64,000 bases of DNA from Methanothermobacter thermautotrophicus (GTDB taxonomy: Archaea > Methanobacteriota > Methanobacteria > Methanobacteriales > Methanothermobacteraceae), in NCBI RefSeq assembly GCF_014889545.1, contig NZ_QKOF01000003.1, positions 178,010-242,009 on the forward strand, in the 5' to 3' direction. The notes under the pieces are model-generated. The model saw only the letters and a list, made by a program, of their open reading frames with translations. It was not told the DNA's origin and did no database searches. Below, piece after piece: positions 18,035 to 26,745 of the stretch (positions are counted from its first letter, which is position 1; each line of letters begins with the position of its first letter). A program made the position numbers and the translations under genes.

Positions 18035-18919
18035 TTGAGGGATTTACTGTCTGATAGGAGGGGCTTTGCATTCTCGCTTGATGTGCTACTTGCACTCATA
18101 CCATTAACCATACTGCTCGGTATGCTGGCAGCTGACATGGATAATATCATGTATCTCACCCAGAGCACCATATATCAGAGTTCCCTTGACCGTCAGGCGT
18201 CTGATATCGCCGATGCCCTGGTTGAATCATCAGGGACTCCCCCTGACTGGGAACAGAAGGGGAACCCCCAGAGCATAGGGCTTGCAAGGTATGACCCTGT
18301 CAAAAAAATTCCCCAGAAGAACTACCTCTCCCCCTCCAAGATTGCAGGTATGAACACCACCAATATGGGGGAGCTCGTGGGTCCGGAGTATGGATACTAC
18401 ATCAACATAAGCACCACCGAGGGCCTCACAGTGAGGACCCTGGGGACACTCAACACCAGCGCCCCTGACATTGCAAGGGTTGAACGCTACGTCCTCACAA
18501 CGAAGGTGGAGCGTGTTGGTTCAATAGAGGGCCTAATAAGGGATGCCGGGCAGCCAAGGACCTACACTACCAACTTCCCCACCAATGATGCCTATCTGAG
18601 GATATATGACTACTGGGTCCTCGTTATAAACAGGGGATACGATTCCGCCTTCGTGGATGTTAACAACAACCGTGTCGTGCCACCAAATGAGATAAACCAG
18701 CACTTAACCGAGATAAAGGAGCAGATAAACGAGACCTACCTCTACAATGACACTCAGTTCAGGGACAACATACTGAGTGTAAGGACCCAGAGTAACCCCG
18801 GGGCATCGATGGACGTTTACATCCTCGCGGCGCCAAAGGGGACACCTCCAGGGCAGATAACACTTGACAATGTGAGGGTAAGGCCTGCCAGGTTCGTCCT
18901 GTATCTCTGGTTAAAGTGA
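18035..18919 (+). CDS. Exported protein with class III-like N-terminus
   Basis: 294 aa from TTG 18035, chosen because it follows the predicted transcript start and GGAAGGGGAT; the ATG at 17969 lies upstream of the TATA element. 'DRRGFAFSLDVLLALIPL' near residues 7-24 keeps the pattern of a basic leader, Gly, aromatic residue, acidic residue and hydrophobic helix. The outer part has numerous Asn-x-Thr/Ser sites ('NTTN', 'NTSA', 'NETY'). No known domain is recognised. It is probably a surface subunit of the same assembly as its neighbours. Confidence 0.7.
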   Translation: MRDLLSDRRGFAFSLDVLLALIPLTILLGMLAADMDNIMYLTQSTIYQSSLDRQASDIADALVESSGTPPDWEQKGNPQSIGLARYDPVKKIPQKNYLSPSKIAGMNTTNMGELVGPEYGYYINISTTEGLTVRTLGTLNTSAPDIARVERYVLTTKVERVGSIEGLIRDAGQPRTYTTNFPTNDAYLRIYDYWVLVINRGYDSAFVDVNNNRVVPPNEINQHLTEIKEQINETYLYNDTQFRDNILSVRTQSNPGASMDVYILAAPKGTPPGQITLDNVRVRPARFVLYLWLK

Positions 18920-18937
18920 TTGAGGAGATGTGATGAT

Positions 18938-21010
18938 ATGATCCGTGGTTTCAATGATGATGAGGGTGGATTCATATTCACAACGGATGCCGTCCTGGCC
19001 CTCATAGTCGTCTTCATATTCACAGCATCCATTGTAACCTACTTCGCCCTGCCCAGTTACATGGGGGCAGACCACCAGCACCTTGAGGCCCTAGCAGCGG
19101 ATGCACTTGATGTTATGAGACAGGACGGAACCCTCTACTCTGCAGCCGCAATGTACTCCCGCAACAACACCGCAGGGGCAGAGAACCTTATAAGGTCCGA
19201 GCTCCAGTCCATGCTACCACCGGGGGTTGGCTATGAGTTGAAGATGGGACCGTACCCCACCCTGAGGAATGATAGCGGGATACTCATCTCAAGGGACACT
19301 GCATCAAGGGCCATCGTTATCTCGGGACCCGAGGAGGGCTGGCTTGGACGTGCATGGTACAAGATGGAGGAGGTCACCCTGGAGGACCAGCAGATAAACT
19401 CAACGACGACGGTCTGGAATTTCCACAACTGGTTGAGCAACTTCTGGAACAGCCTCTATTATAATCCATACTGGGGTTACAAGACATCCCCCAGGAACAT
19501 CAGCTTCTCTGTTCCATCAACCAGTATCAACTGGGGAAGGTTCCTCCTTGGCTCATGTAACCGGCAGAACAGGTCATCATACGGGGCAAATGTTGTTATA
19601 AACAATGTGCCCCATGTTGTGGGGAACGACAGCTTCACCTTCCTCAACCTCCGCCCCGGGACAACCAGGGAGCTCATGTACAACTATCAGGGTAACATCA
19701 CCTCCCTAACCGGTGGAAGCAACAACTTCTATGTACAGTTCACAAACATGACCACAACAGGGAGCACTGACTATGACCTTCCATGGTTCTCGATAATAGC
19801 CAACTACACAACCACCATAAAGGTGCCGAAGGGAATCCTAACCCGCACATTTCAGTTCAATGACGCGGCGGGGCTGGCGGTTCCAAGTCTGACAAGACTG
19901 GATAGAAATGGGACCATGGGTTACGGACGTATATATGACCTTAACACGGGCACAGTCACCAACCTCAACACCCGGAGGGTCATAGCATGGAACAGCATGG
20001 TCGGACAGAACCATGTCTACTCAGATGGTCTCCCATTTGTAATCGATAATGTTAACGGAGAGCCTTCAGATGGGTGTGCAGTGAGCGTCACCCAGGACAT
20101 ACCGATACCAGCCGGTTCAAGGATACTCGACGCCTACACCGTCGTGAACCCCTATGGTGGTGTTGACGATGCCCTTGTGGAGGTATGGAACGGGACCGCA
20201 TGGAAGGTGGCCTTCTGTTCATTTGATTACGGGGGCGTGGATTACAGTGCAGTCAGTGATGGGTACGGTAACGTCCCCGGGATAGTATACATCAGGGACT
20301 ACCTCCGGGCGGGCCAGACAAACAGGGTCCGCGTCACAATATGGGACAACGTTCCAGGGCAGGACTACGACCTCGTGGGCCTTGTTGACTCCTACTCCAC
20401 CGTGTCGTACACGTCACTCCCGATCCAGTGGAACAACTACGCCTTCAACAGTTACCAGAACTCCACCAACGTCTCTGCACCTGTGAGGCAGTTCTCCATT
20501 GGCCCCGATGCCAAGAAGGTCCTCCTCTTCGTGGGGGCGGGCCTCGATACAAAGTCAGTTAAGGTTGAGGTTAAAAACTCCACCAGCGCATGGACCCAGC
20601 TCTACAGTGGCCCTGTTCCATTCTCACTGGATATAGGTGCCATTGATGTGGCTGGTAGCAGGATATTCACAACGGGTGGAACCCCCGGCAACTACAGCAC
20701 AAGGCCAGGGTCATATGATATCCGTGTAACCATAAACTCTGGTCAGGGATGGGAGTCAGGCGACTCCAATGCTGAGATATATTCAGGTACACGGGTGGCC
20801 GTGATCTACCCCAAATTCCTGGCCAACATGTGGGCCACAGAATACGCCAATGATGCATACACGGCCCAGGCCCTTGCAAGGCAGGAGCTCATAGCCATGC
20901 TCCAGGCTTCAGGTTACACCATTGACCCGTCACTTATAAGGACTGAGGCCCTCTACACTGGGGATATACCGAACTCCCTGCCGGTTAGATTAACACTATG
21001 GAGGGATTGA
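18938..21010 (+). CDS. Large exported beta-rich surface protein with class III-like N-terminus
   Basis: 690 aa from ATG 18938, with GGAG upstream. The N-terminus 'DDEGGFIFTTDAVLALIVV' again places Gly, an aromatic residue and an Asp before a single membrane helix. The remaining 650 residues are Asn/Thr/Tyr-rich and predicted extracellular, with many N-glycosylation sequons ('NNTAG', 'NSTTT', 'NRSSY', 'NVSAP'). No catalytic motif was seen. Its size suggests a tip adhesin or stalk protein of the pilus-like assembly. The first residues overlap the end of the previous gene's ribosome region, so the operon continues. Confidence 0.7.
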   Translation: MIRGFNDDEGGFIFTTDAVLALIVVFIFTASIVTYFALPSYMGADHQHLEALAADALDVMRQDGTLYSAAAMYSRNNTAGAENLIRSELQSMLPPGVGYELKMGPYPTLRNDSGILISRDTASRAIVISGPEEGWLGRAWYKMEEVTLEDQQINSTTTVWNFHNWLSNFWNSLYYNPYWGYKTSPRNISFSVPSTSINWGRFLLGSCNRQNRSSYGANVVINNVPHVVGNDSFTFLNLRPGTTRELMYNYQGNITSLTGGSNNFYVQFTNMTTTGSTDYDLPWFSIIANYTTTIKVPKGILTRTFQFNDAAGLAVPSLTRLDRNGTMGYGRIYDLNTGTVTNLNTRRVIAWNSMVGQNHVYSDGLPFVIDNVNGEPSDGCAVSVTQDIPIPAGSRILDAYTVVNPYGGVDDALVEVWNGTAWKVAFCSFDYGGVDYSAVSDGYGNVPGIVYIRDYLRAGQTNRVRVTIWDNVPGQDYDLVGLVDSYSTVSYTSLPIQWNNYAFNSYQNSTNVSAPVRQFSIGPDAKKVLLFVGAGLDTKSVKVEVKNSTSAWTQLYSGPVPFSLDIGAIDVAGSRIFTTGGTPGNYSTRPGSYDIRVTINSGQGWESGDSNAEIYSGTRVAVIYPKFLANMWATEYANDAYTAQALARQELIAMLQASGYTIDPSLIRTEALYTGDIPNSLPVRLTLWRD

Positions 21011-21012
21011 GT

Positions 21013-22062
21013 ATGGGGATAATCTGTGATGAGGATGGATACGCATTCACACCCCTCGCAGTGCTCCTATTCATACCGGTCATAATAATAGCCATATCCT
21101 ACGGGGACATCGTCAACGAGGCCAACATGCTGGCAGCGCTCTCAACGGGTGGCGATGTGACCATAACGGTTGTGGGTTCAATATATTCGACCGTGGAGAA
21201 GGCCGCTGCTGACGCTGGACGTAACGCGGCCTACAATGCATCCAGGAATGTCATAGACAATGCAGAGTTCTTCCCCCAGGGAACGAGCAAGGCGAATATA
21301 ACTGAAAACATTGTGAACGCCATAAATGACAACGTGATAAACACCTCCCTGGAACTTGAAAGGCAGACCGGCCGCCAGATCTACATCAAAGGTGTTCCCA
21401 TAACCAATTACACAAACGCCACATTCACGACCTCCGACGTCACCCTCACACAGGATGACCCCTTCGGGTTCAAGGTTGAGATACGGGGGGGCATACCCCT
21501 TAGGATAGTCCAGAAGGACCAGGTCTACGAGTTCACACTCCCCCCGGTCTCATCATATGTGAGCCTTGAGGGTATAGAGGACCCCTACATCTGGATAAAC
21601 ACGAAGTTCCGTGTAAGTAACGTCATATACAAGTACCCCTACTATGCCAGTAACGGCAGCTACGCTGACTACCGCTTGAATGAGAGTGTTGATAGCGAGG
21701 GACACCTCCAGAACCTCTGGTACTGCCTCAACGGGACAGATAACCCCAGCAACATAACCCCAAGGCCCTACTACTTCATAGACCCCAACGGGCTCTCATT
21801 CTTTGACAGGCTTGAGAACCGTTCAAGCTCCGCTGATCCGGCATACACGAGGATGAGCACCTTCATAATAGGGGACCCCCTCCTGGAGGACCACAACGGT
21901 AACCAGTACATATCGAAGGTGGACAGGGAGTACTTCCTTGGAATCCCGGGTACAACCATAAAGGTCAGGAATAACATAATGTACGACCCGCTGGGGGCAC
22001 CCTTCTGTCTCTCAACTACCTACAAGAACCTCCTCGGCCTTGCTGCGAACAACTACCCTTAG
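21013..22062 (+). CDS. Exported protein with class III-like N-terminus
   Basis: 349 aa from ATG 21013, with GGAGGGA (21000-21006) 6 bases upstream. 'DEDGYAFTPLAVLLFIPVI' at residues 6-24 follows the same leader pattern, with Leu where an acidic residue is usual. A long helical stretch follows (~40-115, 'VEKAAADAGRNAAYNASRN'), then a beta-rich outer part with sequons. It resembles pseudopilin-type proteins in layout. Function unknown; it sits 2 bases after the large surface protein, so it is part of the same transcript. Confidence 0.68.
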   Translation: MGIICDEDGYAFTPLAVLLFIPVIIIAISYGDIVNEANMLAALSTGGDVTITVVGSIYSTVEKAAADAGRNAAYNASRNVIDNAEFFPQGTSKANITENIVNAINDNVINTSLELERQTGRQIYIKGVPITNYTNATFTTSDVTLTQDDPFGFKVEIRGGIPLRIVQKDQVYEFTLPPVSSYVSLEGIEDPYIWINTKFRVSNVIYKYPYYASNGSYADYRLNESVDSEGHLQNLWYCLNGTDNPSNITPRPYYFIDPNGLSFFDRLENRSSSADPAYTRMSTFIIGDPLLEDHNGNQYISKVDREYFLGIPGTTIKVRNNIMYDPLGAPFCLSTTYKNLLGLAANNYP

Positions 22063-22093
22063 TCCCTGGACTGTGATGAAAAAAGGTGATCCA

Positions 22094-22486
22094 ATGGATG
22101 ATGGTGGAGTTTTAAGTATAGACTTCCTCTTCGCGACACTGATAGCCCTTATCATAATTGCAGGGATGGTCAGCATTGTGGAAAGTGAACTTTCAAGGAC
22201 ACAGGCCGGTGAACTCGGCGAGGCAAGGATGATGGGTGAACGTGTTGCAGGTGCAGTCAATGCGGCATACACGAATGGCCCTGGCTTCGCCGTTAACGTA
22301 ACATTACCCTCTGATTTTCCCCACACAGTTGAGGTGAGGAACGGGCAGGTCACGGTGTTCTACAAAGACCAGAGGATCAAACTGAGCATCATACCCAAGG
22401 TAAACGTCACAACCACCAACATGACCCCTGGAAAATACACCATAAAGAACCAGGACGGCGCCATAACCATAACAAGGATAACATAG
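22094..22486 (+). CDS. Small pilin-like exported protein
   Basis: 130 aa from ATG 22094, with AAGGTGAT just upstream. 'DDGGVLSIDFLFATLIALI' at residues 2-20 is a variant class III signal (Gly, Val, then Asp at about +5). An amphipathic helix and a small beta domain with sequons ('NVTLP', 'NVTTTNMT') complete a minor-pilin-like layout. It is the last clear pilin-like gene in the run. Confidence 0.7.
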   Translation: MDDGGVLSIDFLFATLIALIIIAGMVSIVESELSRTQAGELGEARMMGERVAGAVNAAYTNGPGFAVNVTLPSDFPHTVEVRNGQVTVFYKDQRIKLSIIPKVNVTTTNMTPGKYTIKNQDGAITITRIT

Positions 22487-22515
22487 GGATTCATTCACTA
22501 ACAGGAGGATTAACC

Positions 22516-22920
22516 TTGTTTGATGATCTCAGATGGGAGTATAAAGCACTTATACTGATTGGTATATTCACCCTCTCGGTGATCATATACTCATACAGTT
22601 CCTTCAATTCCGGTGAGAGGGAGCGGATCTCAGATTCCACCCCGGTTGAGCCGCAGCCCCAGCCGGTGCCCATCAACATCCCCAACATGACCTCAGATAA
22701 CACCACAAACACTACCAAGAATGTGACAGCTGAGGAGGCAAGGCAGATAGCCGCTGAACCCGGCTACACCGCAGGCCAGCCCTCCAGGGGTTCAATAAAT
22801 ATAAACGGCACTGATATTCCAGTATGGGTCGTACCGCTTCAGAGGGGTGGGAAGACCGTTAAGGAGGTCTATGTGAGCATTGAGGGTGGACGGATAGCTG
22901 GGGAGAGGGAATTCCAGTGA
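22516..22920 (+). CDS. Membrane-anchored extracytoplasmic protein
   Basis: 134 aa starting with TTG 22516; AGGAGGAT (22503-22510) is ideally placed. One membrane helix (~14-32) is followed by a Pro/Gln/Thr-rich linker with sequons and a C-terminal domain of about 55 residues with alternating beta/alpha pattern ('EEARQIAAEPGYTAG', then 'VWVVPLQRGGKTVKEVYVSI'), reminiscent of PepSY. The PepSY likeness is only a suggestion. Probably the end of the surface operon. Confidence 0.65.
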   Translation: MFDDLRWEYKALILIGIFTLSVIIYSYSSFNSGERERISDSTPVEPQPQPVPINIPNMTSDNTTNTTKNVTAEEARQIAAEPGYTAGQPSRGSININGTDIPVWVVPLQRGGKTVKEVYVSIEGGRIAGEREFQ

Positions 22921-23004
22921 GTTGAACACAGCCATCACAAGATATTTAAGTTTCCATGAGATACTATTGATACAGATTAAAAAAGCCTCCTAGAAGGATC
23001 TGCG

Positions 23005-23811
23005 GTGAATACAATGGACGTTCTAAGTGTAACTGTAATGCTGGCCCTCTTTATCCTCCTACTTGCATTCATATTCTCTGCCGGCCTCATGACACCCATA
23101 ATCGGGAAGAAGAACCTGCTATTCGTGGTCTTCATAGGCTTCGTTGCAGGGACAGTCGGGGGGGCCTTCCTGGTATCCCCTGTCTATGATGATATCCCTG
23201 AAATAGCAAGGGGGATATACATCTCCACTGAGGGTGGCACAGAGACAGTAACAGCTGATGTTTCAGCAGCCACCGATATCGTGAAGCTCACAGAGGAACT
23301 CAGGGCCCAGGAGGGCGTTGTGGATGTACACTCAGAGGGGATAGTGATAAAGACTGACAGGTTCTCAGAGGACCGTAAGAGGATAATAGAGGATAAGATC
23401 TCGGTAATAGACTCCAACATAACATCATGGAAGGTCTACACAAATGGAACCATAATTTTACAGGTTAAAAGGGGATACAACCCTGTAAAGGCCCTTGAAA
23501 ACCTTGCAGAGTGGCTCATGTACACCGGTGGCATAAATACAAGGTACAGCGCCGTCCACCTTGTTGTGGAGGTTAATCCCAGGAATGTTGATTCAGTGGT
23601 ATCCTACCTCCAGGCAAGGGACATAATTGTAACCGGGGTGAAGGGTCCGGCCGAGGAAAGGGTTGCTGCCCTGAAGAGTTCACTCCCGGCTAAATCCAGC
23701 ATAGTACTCTTCTGCGGCGTCCTGGGGATGCTAACGGGACTTGCAGGTGTTTTCATCGACTCCATCCTGGGTTTTGTGAGGGGCATATACGAGAGATACA
23801 GGGGTGTCTGA
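23005..23811 (+). CDS. Membrane protein of unknown function
   Basis: 268 aa from GTG 23005 (AAGGAT 5 bases upstream); ATG 23014 is an equally good start. Two N-terminal helices (~6-55), an extracytoplasmic domain of about 170 residues, and two C-terminal helices (~228-260). The middle contains two similar beta-alpha-beta units. No family is recognised. Its stop overlaps the dph6 start (TGATG), so translation is coupled. Confidence 0.65.
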   Translation: MNTMDVLSVTVMLALFILLLAFIFSAGLMTPIIGKKNLLFVVFIGFVAGTVGGAFLVSPVYDDIPEIARGIYISTEGGTETVTADVSAATDIVKLTEELRAQEGVVDVHSEGIVIKTDRFSEDRKRIIEDKISVIDSNITSWKVYTNGTIILQVKRGYNPVKALENLAEWLMYTGGINTRYSAVHLVVEVNPRNVDSVVSYLQARDIIVTGVKGPAEERVAALKSSLPAKSSIVLFCGVLGMLTGLAGVFIDSILGFVRGIYERYRGV

Positions 23812-24491
23812 TGAAGTCTGCAGTTCTGTATTCAGGTGGTAAGGACAGTACGATGGCCCTCTATCATGCACTCCAGGAATCAGAGGTGGAGTGCCTGGTC
23901 TCTGTGATCTCGGATAACCCAGAATCCCACATGTACCATGTGCCCAACATACACCTGACAGCCCTCCTTGCAGAGGCCCTGGGGATACCTCTGATGGAAT
24001 CAAGGACCGCCGGGGTCGAGGAGGAGGAGGTTGAGGACCTGGCCGCAGCACTTAAGATTCTTGCTGAGAGGGGTGTGGAGGCTGTCTACTCCGGAGCCCT
24101 GTACTCAGAGTATCAGAGGTCAAGGATAGACTCCATCTGCAGGAGGCTGGGTTTAAGGTCAGTGGCACCCCTCTGGCACAGGGACCCCCTGGATTACATG
24201 GAGGAGATAGTTGACCTTGGATTCAGGGTCATGGTGACTGCTGTTGCAGCCGAGGGCCTTGACGAGTCATGGCTTGGAAGGATAGTTGACAGGGCTATGA
24301 TAGATGAACTGGCAGATCTGAGTGAGAGGTATGGTATAAACCCTGCATTTGAGGGTGGCGAGGCAGAATCACTGGTCCTTGACGGTCCAATATTTAAGAA
24401 AAGACTTGAAATAATTGAATACGAAAAGAAGTGGTTCTTTGATAACGGCTTCCTTGACATAAAGAGGGCTGTGCTGGTTGATAAGGATTGA
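23811..24491 (+). CDS. dph6: Diphthine--ammonia ligase
   Basis: 226 aa. The PP-loop 'SGGKDST' at residues 8-14 binds ATP, and the conserved 'FEGGEAESLVLDGPIF' near residue 180 is diagnostic of the Dph6 group of N-type ATP pyrophosphatases. It performs the last step of diphthamide formation on elongation factor 2. It starts at ATG 23811, sharing one base with the preceding stop. The whole enzyme is the single-domain archaeal form. Confidence 0.87.
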   Translation: MKSAVLYSGGKDSTMALYHALQESEVECLVSVISDNPESHMYHVPNIHLTALLAEALGIPLMESRTAGVEEEEVEDLAAALKILAERGVEAVYSGALYSEYQRSRIDSICRRLGLRSVAPLWHRDPLDYMEEIVDLGFRVMVTAVAAEGLDESWLGRIVDRAMIDELADLSERYGINPAFEGGEAESLVLDGPIFKKRLEIIEYEKKWFFDNGFLDIKRAVLVDKD

Positions 24492-24519
24492 TTGTCCGAC
24501 CTGATGGATTCAATGCGGG

Positions 24520-24921
24520 TCAATCAGCACCCTCTTCGGGGACTGAGACATCAGGTGCGAGCCAGTCTATCAGGCCCATTATATCATCTGATTCAAGCTC
24601 CACCAGTATGTCCCCAAGTGCGGAGATGGACTCCTCAAGGACGTTCACCCGGTTCATGAGGGCGGCCTGCTTGTTGATGTAGAACCATGTTGAACTGGCC
24701 CTGACGTGTTTTTTGAGTATCTTCCTTGCTGTGAGCCTTATCCTCCTCTTCTCAAGGGCCTCCTGGAGGTTCCTGAGGCTCCCTGCATCACCTGTTCCCC
24801 TCACGGTGTCGCCTTCAACCTCAATTTCAAGTTCAGGGAAGACGTTCTGAACAGCCTCCCTCACCTTCTCTGGATCCTCTGTCGCCCTGACCGGGGCTTC
24901 AACTTTAACTTTATCCATCAT
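24520..24921 (-). CDS. UPF0201-family RNA-binding-domain protein
   Basis: 133 aa from ATG 24921 (a second ATG at 24918). Pattern: 'VKVEAPVRATEDPEKVREAV' strand-helix start, a middle 'RIRLTARKILKKHV' and an acidic end. It matches the archaeal UPF0201 family, as I recall; its members are annotated as RNA-binding or exosome-associated, without a proven role. The start overlaps the end of the upstream kinase gene by 11 bases, so the two are cotranscribed. Confidence 0.72.
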   Translation of the reverse strand: MMDKVKVEAPVRATEDPEKVREAVQNVFPELEIEVEGDTVRGTGDAGSLRNLQEALEKRRIRLTARKILKKHVRASSTWFYINKQAALMNRVNVLEESISALGDILVELESDDIMGLIDWLAPDVSVPEEGAD

Positions 24922-25468
24922 TTATCCTCCTCTGCTCATCCTTCTCTGCAAGTTTCCTGAGTATCTGCCTTGCCTGTTTTTTTATCTTCCATATTGGACC
25001 CTCATTGATTATCATATAATCTGAGGTTGCTATCACGTCACCTATACCGAATCCAAGTTCCCTCTCATCTCTTTCAACGAATTCATCGTACCTTTCAGAG
25101 TCGTCCTCCCGCTGCCTCTTCCTGAGCCTCCGGAACCGGGTCTTTCTTGTTGAGAACACTGATATGACCCTGAAGCCAGGGAAACTTTTCCTGAATATCT
25201 CCACCTCATGGGGGCTCCGTATACCCTCTATCAGGAACATTCCTGCGTCTGACTCCTGAATCCTTTCAACGCACTTTTCAGCGACGACGTACTTGCCGTA
25301 TTCATCCCTGAGGCGAACAGCCGTCACCCCCGGGTCCTCACCCCTCTTTCGGGCTTCTTCCCTTATGACGTCACCCATCCTTATAATCTTGAAACCCATG
25401 GACTCGGCTATCCTTGATACAACGCCCTTCCCTGCTCCGGGCAACCCTGAAACTCCAATAACCACCAT
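24911..25468 (-). CDS. UPF0200-family P-loop kinase (dephospho-CoA-kinase-like)
   Basis: 185 aa from ATG 25468; GTG 25474 is also in frame. Walker A 'GLPGAGKG' is at ~8-15, followed by 'RMGDVIREE', 'IEGIRSPHEVEIF' and 'RDERELGFGIGDVI', the layout of a nucleoside-monophosphate-kinase fold. It belongs to archaeal UPF0200; the substrate is unknown. It lies next to a coenzyme A biosynthesis gene on the same strand (115 bases away), so a role in CoA synthesis is possible, but that is only context. Confidence 0.75.
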   Translation of the reverse strand: MVVIGVSGLPGAGKGVVSRIAESMGFKIIRMGDVIREEARKRGEDPGVTAVRLRDEYGKYVVAEKCVERIQESDAGMFLIEGIRSPHEVEIFRKSFPGFRVISVFSTRKTRFRRLRKRQREDDSERYDEFVERDERELGFGIGDVIATSDYMIINEGPIWKIKKQARQILRKLAEKDEQRRINDG

Positions 25469-25582
25469 ATTCACACGCTCAGATCCTTAATCTCCCAGAT
25501 TTCATCCATGATCATCAATTAGAGATTACTTTAAATCAGCTTTTGGTTTGGATTGTGTCTGTGTAGTTTTTTGCTAGTATCT

Positions 25583-26329
25583 TCACAGTTCTGGATAGTA
25601 TCTCCGGATGTCTATAAGTTTTAGGGTCTCACGGATATTCCTGAGGTTATCGAATTCATTGACGATCAGCTCAAGTTCATCCCTTGATAAGTCCTCAAGT
25701 TCCCTCACAGCCTCTATGAGGGCGGGTATGGCCCTTACGATGTTATCTGTTATGCTTATACTCGCCTTCCTGGATGTCCTTGATATGGGGTTCAGGTCAA
25801 TGGTTATGACGGTCTTACCTGACTCCACCAGTATCTCTGTCCTGTCACCATCCTCCAGGGGGACCAGGACCACGTCGGCACTGTAGATGCCCTCAGGGCT
25901 TGCTGTTGCCCTCGGACTCTTTATATCATCGATGTAGAGTAGCTTGTCTGTGCCGAGGACCTCATTGGCGCCGTGTTCCAGGAGGACCTCCTCTATCAGC
26001 CTCACCCTCTCCTCTGTCCGGTGGAAGAGGTTTATCTCGATCTTCCCTCCAATCACATCTGCCAGTTCAACCACGGCTCCCGCTACGAGGGCGGCTGTGT
26101 TGCCGTTAACCGAGATAACCGGGTTTTCTGCAAGGATGAGTGCTGCTGCAGCCGCCCTTATGGCCCTTGAAGCAGGTTCTGTGGTCCTCTCACCAAGGAG
26201 GTAGTCGAAGGCCTCGCCCCTACCGTGGGCGATCATGCCGGAATCTGCGAGTATGCCCCTACGCCAGGCCTCTGTTATCATCTCCCTCTGTATCAGTGAA
26301 TGGTAACGTGGATGGTCCCTTGAAATCAT
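25583..26329 (-). CDS. 4-phosphopantoate--beta-alanine ligase
   Basis: 248 aa from ATG 26329. It is recognised by the N-terminal 'RDHPRYHSLIQREMI', 'HGRGEAFDYLLGE', 'SVNGNTAALVAG' and 'HRTEERV' segments, which are characteristic of the archaeal phosphopantothenate synthetase (COG1701, formerly DUF137). The enzyme joins 4-phosphopantoate and beta-alanine with ATP in the archaeal coenzyme A route. A TATA-like CTTATTAAAG lies upstream on the minus strand (~26363-26354). Confidence 0.88.
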   Translation of the reverse strand: MISRDHPRYHSLIQREMITEAWRRGILADSGMIAHGRGEAFDYLLGERTTEPASRAIRAAAAALILAENPVISVNGNTAALVAGAVVELADVIGGKIEINLFHRTEERVRLIEEVLLEHGANEVLGTDKLLYIDDIKSPRATASPEGIYSADVVLVPLEDGDRTEILVESGKTVITIDLNPISRTSRKASISITDNIVRAIPALIEAVRELEDLSRDELELIVNEFDNLRNIRETLKLIDIRRYYPEL

Positions 26330-26519
26330 GTTAATGTATTGTACCGGATACCTTTAATAAGTTTCAGCCCCGCCTTTAGGGCCCCACCCTTATCTTGGGG
26401 TGCTGATCCCCTCTTCAGGAAAGTTCATATCTGGCGTGAATCCCTGATTTTTTCCACTCTAGGCAACCTCAAGTAAGGTTTTATATCTCCTTGAAGATAA
26501 TAGGGTTGGAGGAAAAAAT

Positions 26520-26732
26520 ATGGGAGATGAAGTGGAAATCAACAGAAGACCCAGGCAGCCTCCAGAGGGAGGCGGGCAGTGGAGAATATACCTTGGAGTT
26601 ATACTGGTGATAATAGGGGTCCTGTGGTTCGCATTCGATGCTGGGATCATACCACCACAGTATTCAAGGTTCTGGCCCCAGGCACTCCTGGTTATTCTCG
26701 GAATTCTGATAATCATAAAGTCACGTAGCTGA
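26520..26732 (+). CDS. Small two-helix membrane protein
   Basis: 70 aa starting at ATG 26520 after GGAGG. A charged, Pro-rich N-terminus of 21 residues is followed by two membrane helices separated by a short loop with 'PPQYSRFWP'. This is the layout of the LiaI/LiaF transmembrane-region family. Function unknown. A TATA-like TTTTATATC lies about 40 bases upstream. The M42 peptidase gene follows at 13 bases and may be cotranscribed. Confidence 0.7.
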   Translation: MGDEVEINRRPRQPPEGGGQWRIYLGVILVIIGVLWFAFDAGIIPPQYSRFWPQALLVILGILIIIKSRS

Positions 26733-26745
26733 TCCGGTGGTAAAC

